A stretch of 64,000 nucleotides of DNA from Cyanobacteria bacterium SZAS-4. GTDB lineage: Bacteria; Cyanobacteriota; Vampirovibrionia; Obscuribacterales; Obscuribacteraceae. The stretch is taken from the NCBI GenBank assembly GCA_018266255.1, contig JAFEAT010000024.1, positions 56,291-120,290 on the forward strand, read 5' to 3'. Positions 50,517 to 59,349 of the stretch are shown here, piece after piece. A program made the translations under genes and the position numbers. The notes beneath the pieces are model-generated. The model was given only the letters and a program-made list of their open reading frames with translations. It made no database searches and was not told the origin of the DNA. The stretch's first letter is position 1, and each line of letters opens with the position of its first letter.

Positions 50517-52088
50517 CTACTGCTCCTTCTTCGGAAGCGGTGGTGGTGGTGGCGGGTTGGCGCTGTTGTAGTAGAGGGTCAGTGGGATAGGCAACGGGAA
50601 GGTCAGATTCTTGGCTCTGCGGCGGTCGGCCAGTTCGGCGATAGCGCCATCCATCATGACGTAGTCCTTGGTCGTTCCTTCGCCCTCAAGGTAGTTCGAG
50701 ATTGTCGACGCATCGATTGAGGCGTTTGGTTTGTTGTTTGTAAAGTTTTCGTGGTTCATATTCGTAATCTGAGCTAGATACGAACTCTCAGGATTCATCC
50801 GAATCCAGTGCACCTTGTGAGCGAGCCACGCGTTGTACTGCATGGCTATGTGCGGATGGTCCGGCTGTCTCTGCATGTGGTCGATGTAAGTGCCCAGCAC
50901 GATGATCATGATGTTCGGATAATCTTTGGCGATTTGCGCGTAATAAGAGGAGCCATCTCGCTCCTGATAATAGGCTTCGCTCTCTCTCAACGTTGCCATT
51001 CTTTTCGGCCACGCAACTATGTGTTTGATTTTTTGCTTCTCAGGCGGAGGGGGCTTCTCGCCCTTCTTTAGCTTTTTCGGTGGTGGCGGTGGTGGTGGTT
51101 TCGTGTCGCCTTGTGCCGGGTCTGGTACGTCTGGAACCCAGCGGTCGAACATTTTCATCGTCTGCAAGGCGCTGCAAACTTCAGGCGGATAAATCTGTTT
51201 CTCCAATCCAACGTCAGTTGCGTAAGTCAGCGCAAACTCTACCGATTCATCCCAGTTGCCGTTTTTATTTTCGTCGAAGTAGAGAACACCAGGAAGTTCT
51301 GGCTCTCCAAGCTTCTTGTGCTCTCCGGCGTTGCGCACAACCGCCGGGTCCCACTGCAATTTTTTCCAGTCGACGACGCACTGTCCTGTGGCGGCACTGC
51401 CTTCTCGGTAGTGTTTGTTAGCATGCAAATCTTTCATGCCACCGAGGTTAGGAGGGAAGAAGAGCGGACCAATTGGGCTCTCGTAAAATGCCACCCAAGA
51501 GACTACTGAATTCAGATCTGCTGAGAATTTGCCAAGTGTGATCATGGCTATATTTCCGCCATTTGACCAACCGACTAAGCCGACATTTGAAGTTGCCGCT
51601 TTGACCGGCAATAAGTCGTTGATAAAGCGCCCTTTGGTGTCAGCAATTTTGCCTGCAGCGAAGAGCAAGACATCCTTCAATGCTGTTTGCGATTCAGCTC
51701 CTCGATAGTCATAAATGCCACCTGAGCGGAATTTCGCTTTGCCACCACCAGGAAAAGCCATGCGCACTTCCACAAATCCAACTTGCGCAGCGTGCATTGT
51801 GAACGTCAATCCGTCAGCGCCGGCGCCACCAGGGGCGATGACTGCAATCGGTGCACCATCTTTGTAGCGTGGTTTTTCTGGATAAATCATGTTGACTGCG
51901 ATCCCTTCACCAGGCGCAGACTGTGAGGGAATGTAGGTGCTGACTGACTCTTCCGGAATGAGCACGGGCGTCTTCAATGTGGCTTCAGGAAAGTCTCCCA
52001 GCGCCATCGAGGGCGGACCTGTCGATGCCATCACAGTTGAAAGCACTGCGACTATTCCCAGAATGTATATGACAGATTTTTTGAGCAT
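50517..52088 (-). CDS. Exported alpha/beta-hydrolase-like protein with Pro-rich loops
   Basis: A 523-residue protein with a signal peptide (MLKKSVIYILGIVAVLSTVMAS). The alpha/beta-hydrolase core has IAVIAPGGAGADG (oxyanion strand) and the nucleophile elbow G173-W-S175-N-G in VGLVGWSNGGNIA. Residues about 272-285 (YFDENKNGNWDESVEF) look like an EF-hand or dockerin-type calcium loop. Two poly-proline runs, PPPPPPP near the middle and PPPPPP at the C-terminus, are unusual for an enzyme. The substrate is unknown; an ester or peptide is likely. It starts 4 bases after the glyS stop and is probably cotranscribed. Confidence 0.78.
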   Translation of the reverse strand: MLKKSVIYILGIVAVLSTVMASTGPPSMALGDFPEATLKTPVLIPEESVSTYIPSQSAPGEGIAVNMIYPEKPRYKDGAPIAVIAPGGAGADGLTFTMHAAQVGFVEVRMAFPGGGKAKFRSGGIYDYRGAESQTALKDVLLFAAGKIADTKGRFINDLLPVKAATSNVGLVGWSNGGNIAMITLGKFSADLNSVVSWVAFYESPIGPLFFPPNLGGMKDLHANKHYREGSAATGQCVVDWKKLQWDPAVVRNAGEHKKLGEPELPGVLYFDENKNGNWDESVEFALTYATDVGLEKQIYPPEVCSALQTMKMFDRWVPDVPDPAQGDTKPPPPPPPKKLKKGEKPPPPEKQKIKHIVAWPKRMATLRESEAYYQERDGSSYYAQIAKDYPNIMIIVLGTYIDHMQRQPDHPHIAMQYNAWLAHKVHWIRMNPESSYLAQITNMNHENFTNNKPNASIDASTISNYLEGEGTTKDYVMMDGAIAELADRRRAKNLTFPLPIPLTLYYNSANPPPPPPLPKKEQ

Positions 52089-52092
52089 GTTC

Positions 52093-54273
52093 CTACGGGA
52101 TTAGAGATTGAAGTTTGGAGAAATCTGCGATGAGTTTGTAGTGAACATCAAGTTTGCGCAGTAAAGCGTGCCTGTTGTTGCGGATCTTCTCGTCTTTATC
52201 ATTCACCATAACACCGTCAAAAAAAGCGTGCACAGGTTTTGAGAATTTGCTCAATTCATTTTCCAATAAAGCGTAGTCCTGCTCAGTGTGGAATGTTTTA
52301 TGTTCCTTCATTCGCGGCTTCATGAAATTTTCGTCGAATGAATTATAAGCGCCGATCAAATTCTTCTCTGCATCGAGTGAGAGCAAAGCGCTGTCGAAGT
52401 CAGCGTGGAACTCTTCGTCACCCAGTATCTTGCGCACTCGCAGACCGGCTCTGGCTGTGTCCATACCTTCTTCTGTTTTGAGCAGAGCCTCGGTCGCGCG
52501 GCAGCGAACCACAACGTTTGGCAAATTCCAGAATGGATCGCGTGCACTTAGCACTGCTTCCACAACTTCTCTGCCAAATCCTAAATCGAGCAGTTTGCCG
52601 CGCAATCTCTGCAGAAGAAATTCTGACAGCTCGGTTGTGATTTTTTCAGCGTCAAAGCCACGCTTTGAACTCTTCAAAGTGGTGTGGTTTTCGAACCACG
52701 TCACTTGAGACTTGATCAAAGTACTGAGATTGACCGGAATTTCTTTCAGCCCATCAACCAGAACATCGATCACACCTTGTGCCTGTCGACGTAGTGCGAA
52801 CGGGTCGCTTGAGCCGCTCGGGCGCTTGCCTAACGCGAACAGACCGACTAGATTGTCTACCTTGTCGAGCACCGATGCTAATTGCCCAACTGTATCTGCT
52901 GGAATTGAATCATCAGTCGAACGAGGCGCATAGTGCGAAGCGATTGCATGCACCACCTCTGGTGGCTGACCTTCTTGTTCTGCGTACCACGCTCCGACAT
53001 AACCTTGCAGCTCGGGTAGTTCGCGAACTAAGTTGGTGACCAGGTCGAGCTTGCACAGGGTGAGAGCCTTGAACAACGGCTCTGCGTGCTTCGGCTCGAG
53101 GTGAGTATCTTTGACCAACAAATTCGCCAGTTCACCGAGACGTTCAATTTTTGACATGTAACTACCGAGACCTTCCTGGAAGGTAAGGCTTGACAACGCA
53201 GTGCCATGGTCTGACAATTTCGTTTTTTGGTCGTCGAAGTAGAAGAATCTTCCATCAGCCAGACGTGCCTTCAAGACGCGCTCGTTGCCTTGCTTTATCT
53301 CGGCTTGAGCGTCGTCCAGGTCGTTGTTCGCGATAGTGATGAAGTGTGGCAATAGAGATTTTTTGAGTACGGAATCTTTATTTCCATTCGATTCGGCCTG
53401 AAGTTTTTCGACCGGGAAGTATCGCTGGTGGTGCACCATGATTGTCTCGATCAAAGTGTCAGGCAAATCCAAATATTCTTTGGCAAAATCGCCCATGACT
53501 GCGCGCGGCCATTCAGTAATGTGCACTACTTCTTCAAGCAATGAACCACTCAATTGCTTCGCTTTACCGTTCACCTTTTGAGCCAATTCTTTTACTTGTT
53601 GTTCGATCACAGCCTGACGCGCCGCTGGTTCGACCAACACTTTTTTCTCTTTCAACTTCGCGACATATTCTGACGGTTCTTTGATCTCGACGCTTCCTGG
53701 AGAAAGAATTCTGTGCCCCATAGAATGTCGTCCGGCAGTCAGTTTTTCCAATTGAAATTCAACAACTTTGTCGTCTAACAACGAAACGATCCAGCGAATT
53801 GGTCTGGAGAATTTAGTTTCGTATGCTCCCCATCGCATCAAGCGTTCGCCCGAGAGTTGAGTAATCAATTTCGGAACGATTTCAGTCAAAACCTCCGGAG
53901 TGGCTTTGCCTTCGGTTGTTACGTTAGCGATGACGTACGTGACGCCGCCAATGTCTTCTCTTTCAAGTTGATCGACGGATAAATTATTCTTCTTTGCAAA
54001 GCCAGAACCCGCTTGGGTCGGCGTTCCATTACCGTCGAAACACTTGTCTGCTGGCGGGCCCTTCACCTTGGTGGTAGTCGTTTCTTGTTTGGCGGCAATG
54101 TCATTGACAATAATCGTCAATCGGCGAGGCGTGCTCATCGTTTTCATTGATTTGAACGAAAGATTCTTGCTCTTCAAACCGTCCGTCATCAATTGTTCGA
54201 GCCGAGCTTCAGCTTCTGGAATAAATCCGGCGGGCAGCTCTTCAGTTCCGATTTCGAGTAGATAGTTAGGCAT
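52093..54273 (-). CDS. glyS: Glycyl-tRNA synthetase beta subunit
   Basis: A 726-residue protein of slightly longer than usual length. The N-terminus MPNYLLEIGTEELPAGFIPE is diagnostic for GlyS. Internal blocks (GPPADKCFDG, RPIRWIVSLLDDKVVEFQLE, HHQRYFPVEK, KRPSGSSDPFALRRQAQGV) and the C-terminal anticodon-binding region (FFDGVMVNDKDEKIRNNRHA) are intact. With GlyQ it charges tRNA(Gly). GlyQ is not encoded in the window, and glyS is separated from it here. A TATAAT box lies upstream. Confidence 0.96.
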   Translation of the reverse strand: MPNYLLEIGTEELPAGFIPEAEARLEQLMTDGLKSKNLSFKSMKTMSTPRRLTIIVNDIAAKQETTTTKVKGPPADKCFDGNGTPTQAGSGFAKKNNLSVDQLEREDIGGVTYVIANVTTEGKATPEVLTEIVPKLITQLSGERLMRWGAYETKFSRPIRWIVSLLDDKVVEFQLEKLTAGRHSMGHRILSPGSVEIKEPSEYVAKLKEKKVLVEPAARQAVIEQQVKELAQKVNGKAKQLSGSLLEEVVHITEWPRAVMGDFAKEYLDLPDTLIETIMVHHQRYFPVEKLQAESNGNKDSVLKKSLLPHFITIANNDLDDAQAEIKQGNERVLKARLADGRFFYFDDQKTKLSDHGTALSSLTFQEGLGSYMSKIERLGELANLLVKDTHLEPKHAEPLFKALTLCKLDLVTNLVRELPELQGYVGAWYAEQEGQPPEVVHAIASHYAPRSTDDSIPADTVGQLASVLDKVDNLVGLFALGKRPSGSSDPFALRRQAQGVIDVLVDGLKEIPVNLSTLIKSQVTWFENHTTLKSSKRGFDAEKITTELSEFLLQRLRGKLLDLGFGREVVEAVLSARDPFWNLPNVVVRCRATEALLKTEEGMDTARAGLRVRKILGDEEFHADFDSALLSLDAEKNLIGAYNSFDENFMKPRMKEHKTFHTEQDYALLENELSKFSKPVHAFFDGVMVNDKDEKIRNNRHALLRKLDVHYKLIADFSKLQSLIP

Positions 54274-54306
54274 TGCAACGGTAATCCAGAGACGATAGGA
54301 CCCTCA

Positions 54307-54312
54307 ATTATA
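54307..54312 (-). promoter_or_regulatory. Candidate -10 box of glyS
   Basis: The minus strand reads TATAAT here, 34 bases before the glyS ATG. No consensus -35 box is seen at 16-18 bases. Confidence 0.35.
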
Positions 54313-54497
54313 CGAGGAGCCGCTCAATTCAGGCTGTTTGAAGTAATTTCTTTACAGCAGTCGTCAAGAGAATCTGTGAGTATACTTATTTGAGGTTCTG
54401 AATACCTCCGGGTTTCAACCATACGGGCAGGACGGTCATGTCAGTAGCACTGTGAGGACGCGCAAGTGCAGATCAACAAAAACCCGAAACTTATGAT

Positions 54498-54716
54498 GTG
54501 CTGCTGGTAGTTGCCATGGTGGGCGGAATGTTATTCAGTATCATCTGGCCGATCTTCTGGCCGACGATTCAGACCCGCCTTGTGCTCGGCAATTCGGATC
54601 CGCCCTCCAACGCGAGCGACGCTGAGAAAAACGAGTACTACAAACGCACTTTGCAGAAGGCTATAGACAATAAGCTCAGTAATGAAACGATTGTGCGAGA
54701 TTTGGAAATTCAGTGA
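54498..54716 (+). CDS. Small membrane protein, possibly with a nonsense codon near its 5' end
   Basis: A 72-residue protein from GTG 54498: a hydrophobic N-terminus (VAMVGGMLFSIIWPIFWPTI) followed by a soluble helical part (ASDAEKNEYYKRTLQKAIDN). The same frame continues upstream to ATG 54438, which has AGGA five bases before it, but codon 6 is TGA (at 54453-54455). Either the gene starts at GTG 54498, which lacks a ribosome site, or a longer gene (13 residues between the TGA and GTG would fit: ADQQKPETYDV) has been broken. TGA is used as a normal stop elsewhere in the window. No function is recognised. Confidence 0.55.
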   Translation: MLLVVAMVGGMLFSIIWPIFWPTIQTRLVLGNSDPPSNASDAEKNEYYKRTLQKAIDNKLSNETIVRDLEIQ

Positions 54717-54750
54717 ATATGTTGTCGTAAAACCCTAAGTTCAACACGTA

Positions 54751-55129
54751 TCATGCTAGTCTGGTGTAAAGTTTGTCACCAGATGCGCCACCAATTTTAT
54801 TGGCTGCGGTGCTTGCGAAATCTGCCCATTCAGTATCAGATCCATGCCATCGAGGTTGCAGGTAGTAGACTTTCTGGAAGTAAAACTCATTGCAGTCTGG
54901 AAATCTTTTCACTACTTCGTTGAAACTAGGGCGGCCGGCGCAACTTTTGAGTCTGGATACGCATCTCCGCATCTTTTAGAGATTGCGGATCGCCGTGGCT
55001 GACGTTCCATCCCAGCGTTGACGTTCCGACAACGCCGGTAATTTCGTTTGTAGACGCTAAGCTGGACGGGTTGCAGAGCAGGCTCAAGGCAAGGCTCAGG
55101 TTTATTGCGTATGCAAAATGCCTTTTCAA
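54751..55129 (-). pseudogene. Frameshifted remnant of an exported DUF4034-like protein
   Basis: The N-terminal piece (start 55129, stop 54926) has a signal peptide (MKRHFAYAINLSLALSLLCNPSSLA). The C-terminal piece lies in another frame (about 54942 to 54751) and reads FYFQKVYYLQPRWHGSDTEW then FASTAANKIGGASGDKLYTR, which resembles the end of DUF4034-family proteins (YLLPRWGGS, FA, GG, GD-LYARL). The two pieces overlap by about 45 bases in different frames, so a frameshift, and probably an internal deletion since DUF4034 proteins are usually longer, has broken the gene. A sequencing error is the other explanation. Confidence 0.55.
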
Positions 55130-55198
55130 TTGCGTTCCTTTGAATTAACGGCGGCTGGCACTACAATACTATGGCACTATCCTACGAGGCTGCGTCTC

Positions 55199-55912
55199 AT
55201 GCCACTGGCAACCCTAGAAACCCCGAAAGGTCCAATCAAACTGCATGTCTGCAAAGATGGCACATTTGAAAACACTGAGTGGATCGAACTTTACGAGGAA
55301 GCATTTCCGCCTTCGCAGCGACAGAATCTTGAAGAAGTGCAAAAACAGCTGCAAGAAGGCGTCATGGAATTGGATGAAACGCGCGATTCGAAAGAAGAAA
55401 TCCTTTGCATGACGTTGACCGAAGTTTTTGGTGGTGACGACGCTAGCGAACCTAATCTGCTGCTCGCTTGTTACACTGCCGTGTCGCATCAGATGCGTGG
55501 GCTCGGAATTGGCTCTATTCATCGTCGAAAACTAGGCGAGTTGCTCAGTTTAGAGTATCCAGACTATTTGGGAATATTCAGTGAGATCGAATCGACGAAA
55601 GAAAAAGGCATTGATCCAAAAGACATGTTAGTGCGCACCAAACGCAAATCATTTTTTATGAAGTTGGGTTTGATTCCCATAGAGATCGATTATCTGTTTC
55701 CGAGTTATAACAAGGGCGAACCACCCTTAGAAGGTGAGTTGCTCTGGGTTCCGTTCGGACCTCCGGAAATTCAACGTTCGTCACTCGAGAAGGTTTTGCG
55801 ACGAATTTACATCGAAGGTTATCGACTTGAGCATAACGATCCGTTGATCGAGCAAGTTCTAAAAACAATTCGGCTAAAATCACCAGCATCATCCCTGGTG
55901 GCACTCGGTTAA
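55199..55912 (+). CDS. GNAT-like acetyltransferase
   Basis: About 237 residues from ATG 55199, which follows GAGG at 9 bases; an earlier ATG at 55118 is open too. The block LLACYTAVSHQMRGLGIGSIHRRKL has the Q-x-x-G-x-G acetyl-CoA loop of GNAT motif A, after a strand. Upstream IELYEEAFPPSQRQN is the usual start of the fold, and KSFFMKLGLIPIEIDY is the later strand. The C-terminal 60 residues are not typical. The substrate is unknown. The stop is 25 bases before the first ATPase, so the three genes may form one unit. Confidence 0.75.
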   Translation: MPLATLETPKGPIKLHVCKDGTFENTEWIELYEEAFPPSQRQNLEEVQKQLQEGVMELDETRDSKEEILCMTLTEVFGGDDASEPNLLLACYTAVSHQMRGLGIGSIHRRKLGELLSLEYPDYLGIFSEIESTKEKGIDPKDMLVRTKRKSFFMKLGLIPIEIDYLFPSYNKGEPPLEGELLWVPFGPPEIQRSSLEKVLRRIYIEGYRLEHNDPLIEQVLKTIRLKSPASSLVALG

Positions 55913-55937
55913 AGCGATCTGCTTGTGAGGTTGAAAT

Positions 55938-57176
55938 TTGCCGGTCAGAGAATTGCACGTAAAGGGCTATCGCTCAGTTAGAGATCTTCGGCTCAAACTA
56001 AAGCGCATCAACGTTCTCGTCGGACCCAACGGATGCGGTAAGAGCAATCTATATCGTTCGATGATGCTGCTCTCTGCTGCAGCAACTGGACGGTTCGCTT
56101 CGATTCTAGCGAACGAAGGTGGTATGGCTTCAGTGCTCTGGGCCGGGAGAAATCAAAAGAACGAAAAACCTCGATTGCTTCTGGAAATCACAATCAAAGG
56201 GCTCAGTTATTCACTCGAATGCGGACGCGTTCCAATAAGTGAACGCCCCGAGCAACTGGCTTGTTTCGCCAACGATCCGGACATCAAAGTTGAAGAAGTT
56301 AAGCAGGTCAAAAAAGGCAAGCCACCTGTCAGTTTGGTGAAAAGAGTAAAAGGCGGCATCTCTGCTCGCAACATGGATGGTCGTTTGATTCACTATCCCA
56401 TGGCGGTGCAGGGGAATGAATCTGTTCTGTCTGGGCTTCGAGATCCCCAAAAATTTCCTGAGCTGTCGGCGCTGCGAGAAGAATTTTTGAGTTGGCGCTT
56501 TTATCATCATTTTCGCACCGATATCGCTTCCCCTTTGCGACAGCCGCAAGTAGGCGTGATGACACCAGTGTTGTCTAATGATGGACTGGACGTCGCAGCC
56601 GCATTGGCAACGATACGCGCTGTGGGTGACGCTCAAGCTCTGGATGAAGCTATCGATGATGCATTCCCGAATTCTAAGTTGCACATTAGCTCCAATGCTG
56701 GCGAATTTTCATTGATGCTTCAAATGCCGGGATTCTACAGATCTTTTGACGGACTCGAAATTTCTGACGGAACACTTCAGTATCTTTGTTTGGTGGCAGC
56801 ATTGTTGTCACCGCGACCACCTTTATTACTCGCGCTCAATGAACCTGAAACCAGTATTCATCCTGATTTGAGCGAGGCGCTGGCGAAACTTATCGTGCAC
56901 GCTTCACAGCGATCTCAAATCTGGATTACTACTCACAGTTATGAGCTGGCGAAATATATCGCGATCCATGGTGGCAACGAAGCAATCGAGTTAGAAAAGA
57001 GGCGCGGTGCAACGTGCGTGCGTGGTGAAGGCTTGATAGAAAGAGATGACGATGAGAAGGAAGACGAGAAGGAGCAAGGTGAGTTTCTCAATATTGATGA
57101 ACCAGAAGAGGATGATGAGCCGGAATCGGTTCTAACAGATGGTGATGACGACGATGAAGAAGACGATGACTATTAA
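55938..57176 (+). CDS. AAA_21/RecF-like ATPase with acidic tail, first of a tandem pair
   Basis: A 412-residue ATPase. TTG 55938 is the start, with GAGG seven bases upstream. N-terminal ABC-type nucleotide-binding motifs: Walker A G29-PNGCGKS-36 and later EISDGTLQYLCLVAALLS (signature-like), Walker B and D-loop LLLALNEPETSIHPDL, and H-loop WITTHSYELAK. This is the pattern of RecF/SMC/OLD-like ATPases with AAA_21 domain. Between lies a helical arm. The C-terminal 45 residues are very acidic (DDDEKEDEKEQ, DDDDEEDDD). No nuclease domain is attached. A role in DNA repair, regulation or defence is possible but not shown. Confidence 0.85.
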   Translation: MPVRELHVKGYRSVRDLRLKLKRINVLVGPNGCGKSNLYRSMMLLSAAATGRFASILANEGGMASVLWAGRNQKNEKPRLLLEITIKGLSYSLECGRVPISERPEQLACFANDPDIKVEEVKQVKKGKPPVSLVKRVKGGISARNMDGRLIHYPMAVQGNESVLSGLRDPQKFPELSALREEFLSWRFYHHFRTDIASPLRQPQVGVMTPVLSNDGLDVAAALATIRAVGDAQALDEAIDDAFPNSKLHISSNAGEFSLMLQMPGFYRSFDGLEISDGTLQYLCLVAALLSPRPPLLLALNEPETSIHPDLSEALAKLIVHASQRSQIWITTHSYELAKYIAIHGGNEAIELEKRRGATCVRGEGLIERDDDEKEDEKEQGEFLNIDEPEEDDEPESVLTDGDDDDEEDDDY

Positions 57177-57190
57177 GGTGCGGTGTCAAT

Positions 57191-58381
57191 TTGGCTCTTA
57201 TCGACTTTAAAGTTTCAGGATATCGATCAATCAAAGATCTATGGCTCAAGCTCAAGCCTGTCAACGTGATTGTGGGTCCAAACGGGTGCGGCAAGAGCAA
57301 TCTGTACCGGTCGATGTATCTTCTGCATTGCGTCGCGCGCGGCAACTTAGCTCAAGCGATCGCGGAAGAAGGTGGAATGGAATCGGTAATGTGGGCCGGT
57401 AAAAGAGGCAAGTACGATAAAGCAGCTCTGACTCTGTCTTTCCGGTCCGACAAGTTTGAGTATACGATGGAGTGCGCTCCGGCAGGAGAAGTTGCCCGCC
57501 CTCGTCCATTTGCAAGTGATCCAGAGATAAAAAGGGAAGACATCTTCCTGATCAAAGATGGTCACAAACACACACTGATTAAACGGCGGCGAGGCTTTAT
57601 CGAAGCAAAGAGTGCGGAAGGAAAGAAGATCGAATACACCTTGAAGGTGATGGATAACGAATCAGTTTTGTCTGCACTTCGCGATCCTTTCAAATTCCCT
57701 GAGCTTTTCGCATTGCGTGAAGAGATGTTGGGTTGGCGTTTTTATCATCACTTTCGCACCGACTCCGAATCGCCTCTGCGGAAATCTCAAATTGGTGTCT
57801 TAACTCCTGTACTTAGTCACGATGGACACGATATCGCTGCCGCATTTGAATCGATAAGAGCTGCTGGTGATGGGGGTGCGCTGAAGGAAGCACTTGAAGA
57901 TGCTTTCCCAAGTTCCGATATTAGTGTCACCGCGGATGGTTCCAGGCGAGTTATGACTATGACGAGTAAGGATTTTGGTCGCCCGTTCGACGCACAAGAA
58001 TTTTCCGACGGGACGTTGCAATATATTTGCCTGGTTACTGCGCTGCTCAGCCTGAGAGCGCCGACTCTTCTGGCTTTGAATGAGCCTGAAGCAAGCTTGC
58101 ATCCGCAGTTGTTTGAGCCGTTGGCTCGGTTGATTCTTCGCGCTTCCAATGACACTCAGATATGGTTGACGACGCATTCAACTGAACTTGCTGATGCGAT
58201 ATTGGAGTTGGCTGGTTACGATTCCCTGGAACTTAAAAACGTGCAGGGCGAAACAAAATTGAAGGGTGTTGGGCTCGGCGGCTACAAGGAAAAAGACGAC
58301 TTCGTAGTAGAGGACGATGACGATGACGACGAAGGTGATGATGACGACGAAGGTGATGATGACGACGGGGAAGGCGACTAG
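57191..58381 (+). CDS. AAA_21/RecF-like ATPase with acidic tail, second of a tandem pair
   Basis: A 396-residue close paralogue of the preceding gene. Start TTG 57191 with AAGGTG nine bases upstream, 14 bases after the first ATPase stop. Walker A G29-PNGCGKS-36, signature EFSDGTLQYICLVTALLSLR, Walker B LLALNEPEASLHPQL and H-loop WLTTHSTELADAI are all intact. Shared blocks such as GWRFYHHFRTD, NESVLSALRDP and GVLTPVLSHDG show a fairly old tandem duplication. The C-terminal tail is made of DDDDDDEGDDDDEG-like repeats coded by GAY-rich DNA. The stop overlaps the convergent DUF1275 gene by 4 bases. Confidence 0.85.
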   Translation: MALIDFKVSGYRSIKDLWLKLKPVNVIVGPNGCGKSNLYRSMYLLHCVARGNLAQAIAEEGGMESVMWAGKRGKYDKAALTLSFRSDKFEYTMECAPAGEVARPRPFASDPEIKREDIFLIKDGHKHTLIKRRRGFIEAKSAEGKKIEYTLKVMDNESVLSALRDPFKFPELFALREEMLGWRFYHHFRTDSESPLRKSQIGVLTPVLSHDGHDIAAAFESIRAAGDGGALKEALEDAFPSSDISVTADGSRRVMTMTSKDFGRPFDAQEFSDGTLQYICLVTALLSLRAPTLLALNEPEASLHPQLFEPLARLILRASNDTQIWLTTHSTELADAILELAGYDSLELKNVQGETKLKGVGLGGYKEKDDFVVEDDDDDDEGDDDDEGDDDDGEGD

Positions 58382-59103
58382 GACCGCTCAATTCCGCGCT
58401 CGATTGCAATTCCCAACGCCAGCGCGATAGCGGCAAGGGTCGTCGGTAAGGCTAACGCCGTTAATCCAACATTTTGTTCGCAAACTGCTCCTATCCCGCA
58501 GCCGAGCGCGAATCCAACGATGACCGGTAATGTTCTATTGGATCGCAAGCGAGCTTTGTCGACGTAAGTTTTTTCAGCGCCGAGAATGATTGTTCCAACG
58601 TCCACAGCAAATCTCGTCACGTTGCTCGTCATGATTGCTGTCGATGGAGCATTCTCAATCGCGATTTGTGCGAGAGCGTTCTGCACCGCCATAGCTGAGA
58701 CTCCAAGCATTCCTGCGAGCACAGTAATTGGTGCATCTACGGGTGGATGTTGGCCCGCTAACGTGCAAATGCACAGAAAACCAGCGAGGCATGCAAATTG
58801 TAGAAATAACAATAAACAAAGAGGTCCAGTGTGTTTCAAAATCAGGCGACCAGCAAGTATTCTCGTCAAGCAAACTACAGCCGCGAAAACTGGAATCGAT
58901 AAAATAGCCGATGTTTGAATGTCACCGGTGCCGGCCAGATGTGTGCAAAGAAGAACTAAATTGCCGGTGATGTGGGCCGTGAAGAGTCCGTTCAAACCCA
59001 GGAAACCGATTACATCGGTTGTACCAGCAATTACGCTGAGCAGAAAAAGCAGCACGCGCACTGAACCAAGATCAGCTGATGGTACTTCTCGATCTGTTGG
59101 CAT
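58378..59103 (-). CDS. DUF1275 (YoaK-like) membrane protein
   Basis: A 241-residue inner-membrane protein with six to seven hydrophobic segments. The motifs FLLSVIAGTTDVIGFLGLNGLF-type start, AHITGNLVLL and MAVQNALAQ, STAIMTSNVTRFAVD are the DUF1275 signature. The family's function is unknown; transport is often guessed. It points left and overlaps the second ATPase by 4 bases. Confidence 0.88.
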   Translation of the reverse strand: MPTDREVPSADLGSVRVLLFLLSVIAGTTDVIGFLGLNGLFTAHITGNLVLLCTHLAGTGDIQTSAILSIPVFAAVVCLTRILAGRLILKHTGPLCLLLFLQFACLAGFLCICTLAGQHPPVDAPITVLAGMLGVSAMAVQNALAQIAIENAPSTAIMTSNVTRFAVDVGTIILGAEKTYVDKARLRSNRTLPVIVGFALGCGIGAVCEQNVGLTALALPTTLAAIALALGIAIERGIERS

Positions 59104-59266
59104 CGGTTTAAACCTTATAGTCGTCTGCTAAACGGTATCAATAATCAGGCGGAAAGTCTCAACCGGAAACTAAGTGTCTCACGCGCCGGTCTCTGTATTG
59201 GATTGCTCGTTCGCAATGTTATTGTTAAGCTCCGCATCAGCTCAATCTGCGAGCGATTGTCAAGGA

Positions 59267-59290
59267 ATCAAATTAAGCACAATTTTGTAA
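59267..59290 (-). repeat. Dispersed intergenic repeat, copy F
   Basis: Reverse orientation; AATCAAATTAAGCACAATTT then TGTA matches the inner part of copies B-D with one change. The GGCCGCC end is absent. It lies 60 bases before the uvrA2 start. Confidence 0.65.
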
Positions 59291-59349
59291 GTGCTTGAAG
59301 AGAAACAATTGAGGCAAAGCTGCTAGAGTGAGCAGTCACGGAGACGTTG

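Noticed and set aside
54438..54716. UGA recoding to glycine or tryptophan
   Set aside because: Other genes in the window, such as the response regulator ending at 9039, end normally at TGA, and no gene has repeated internal TGA codons.
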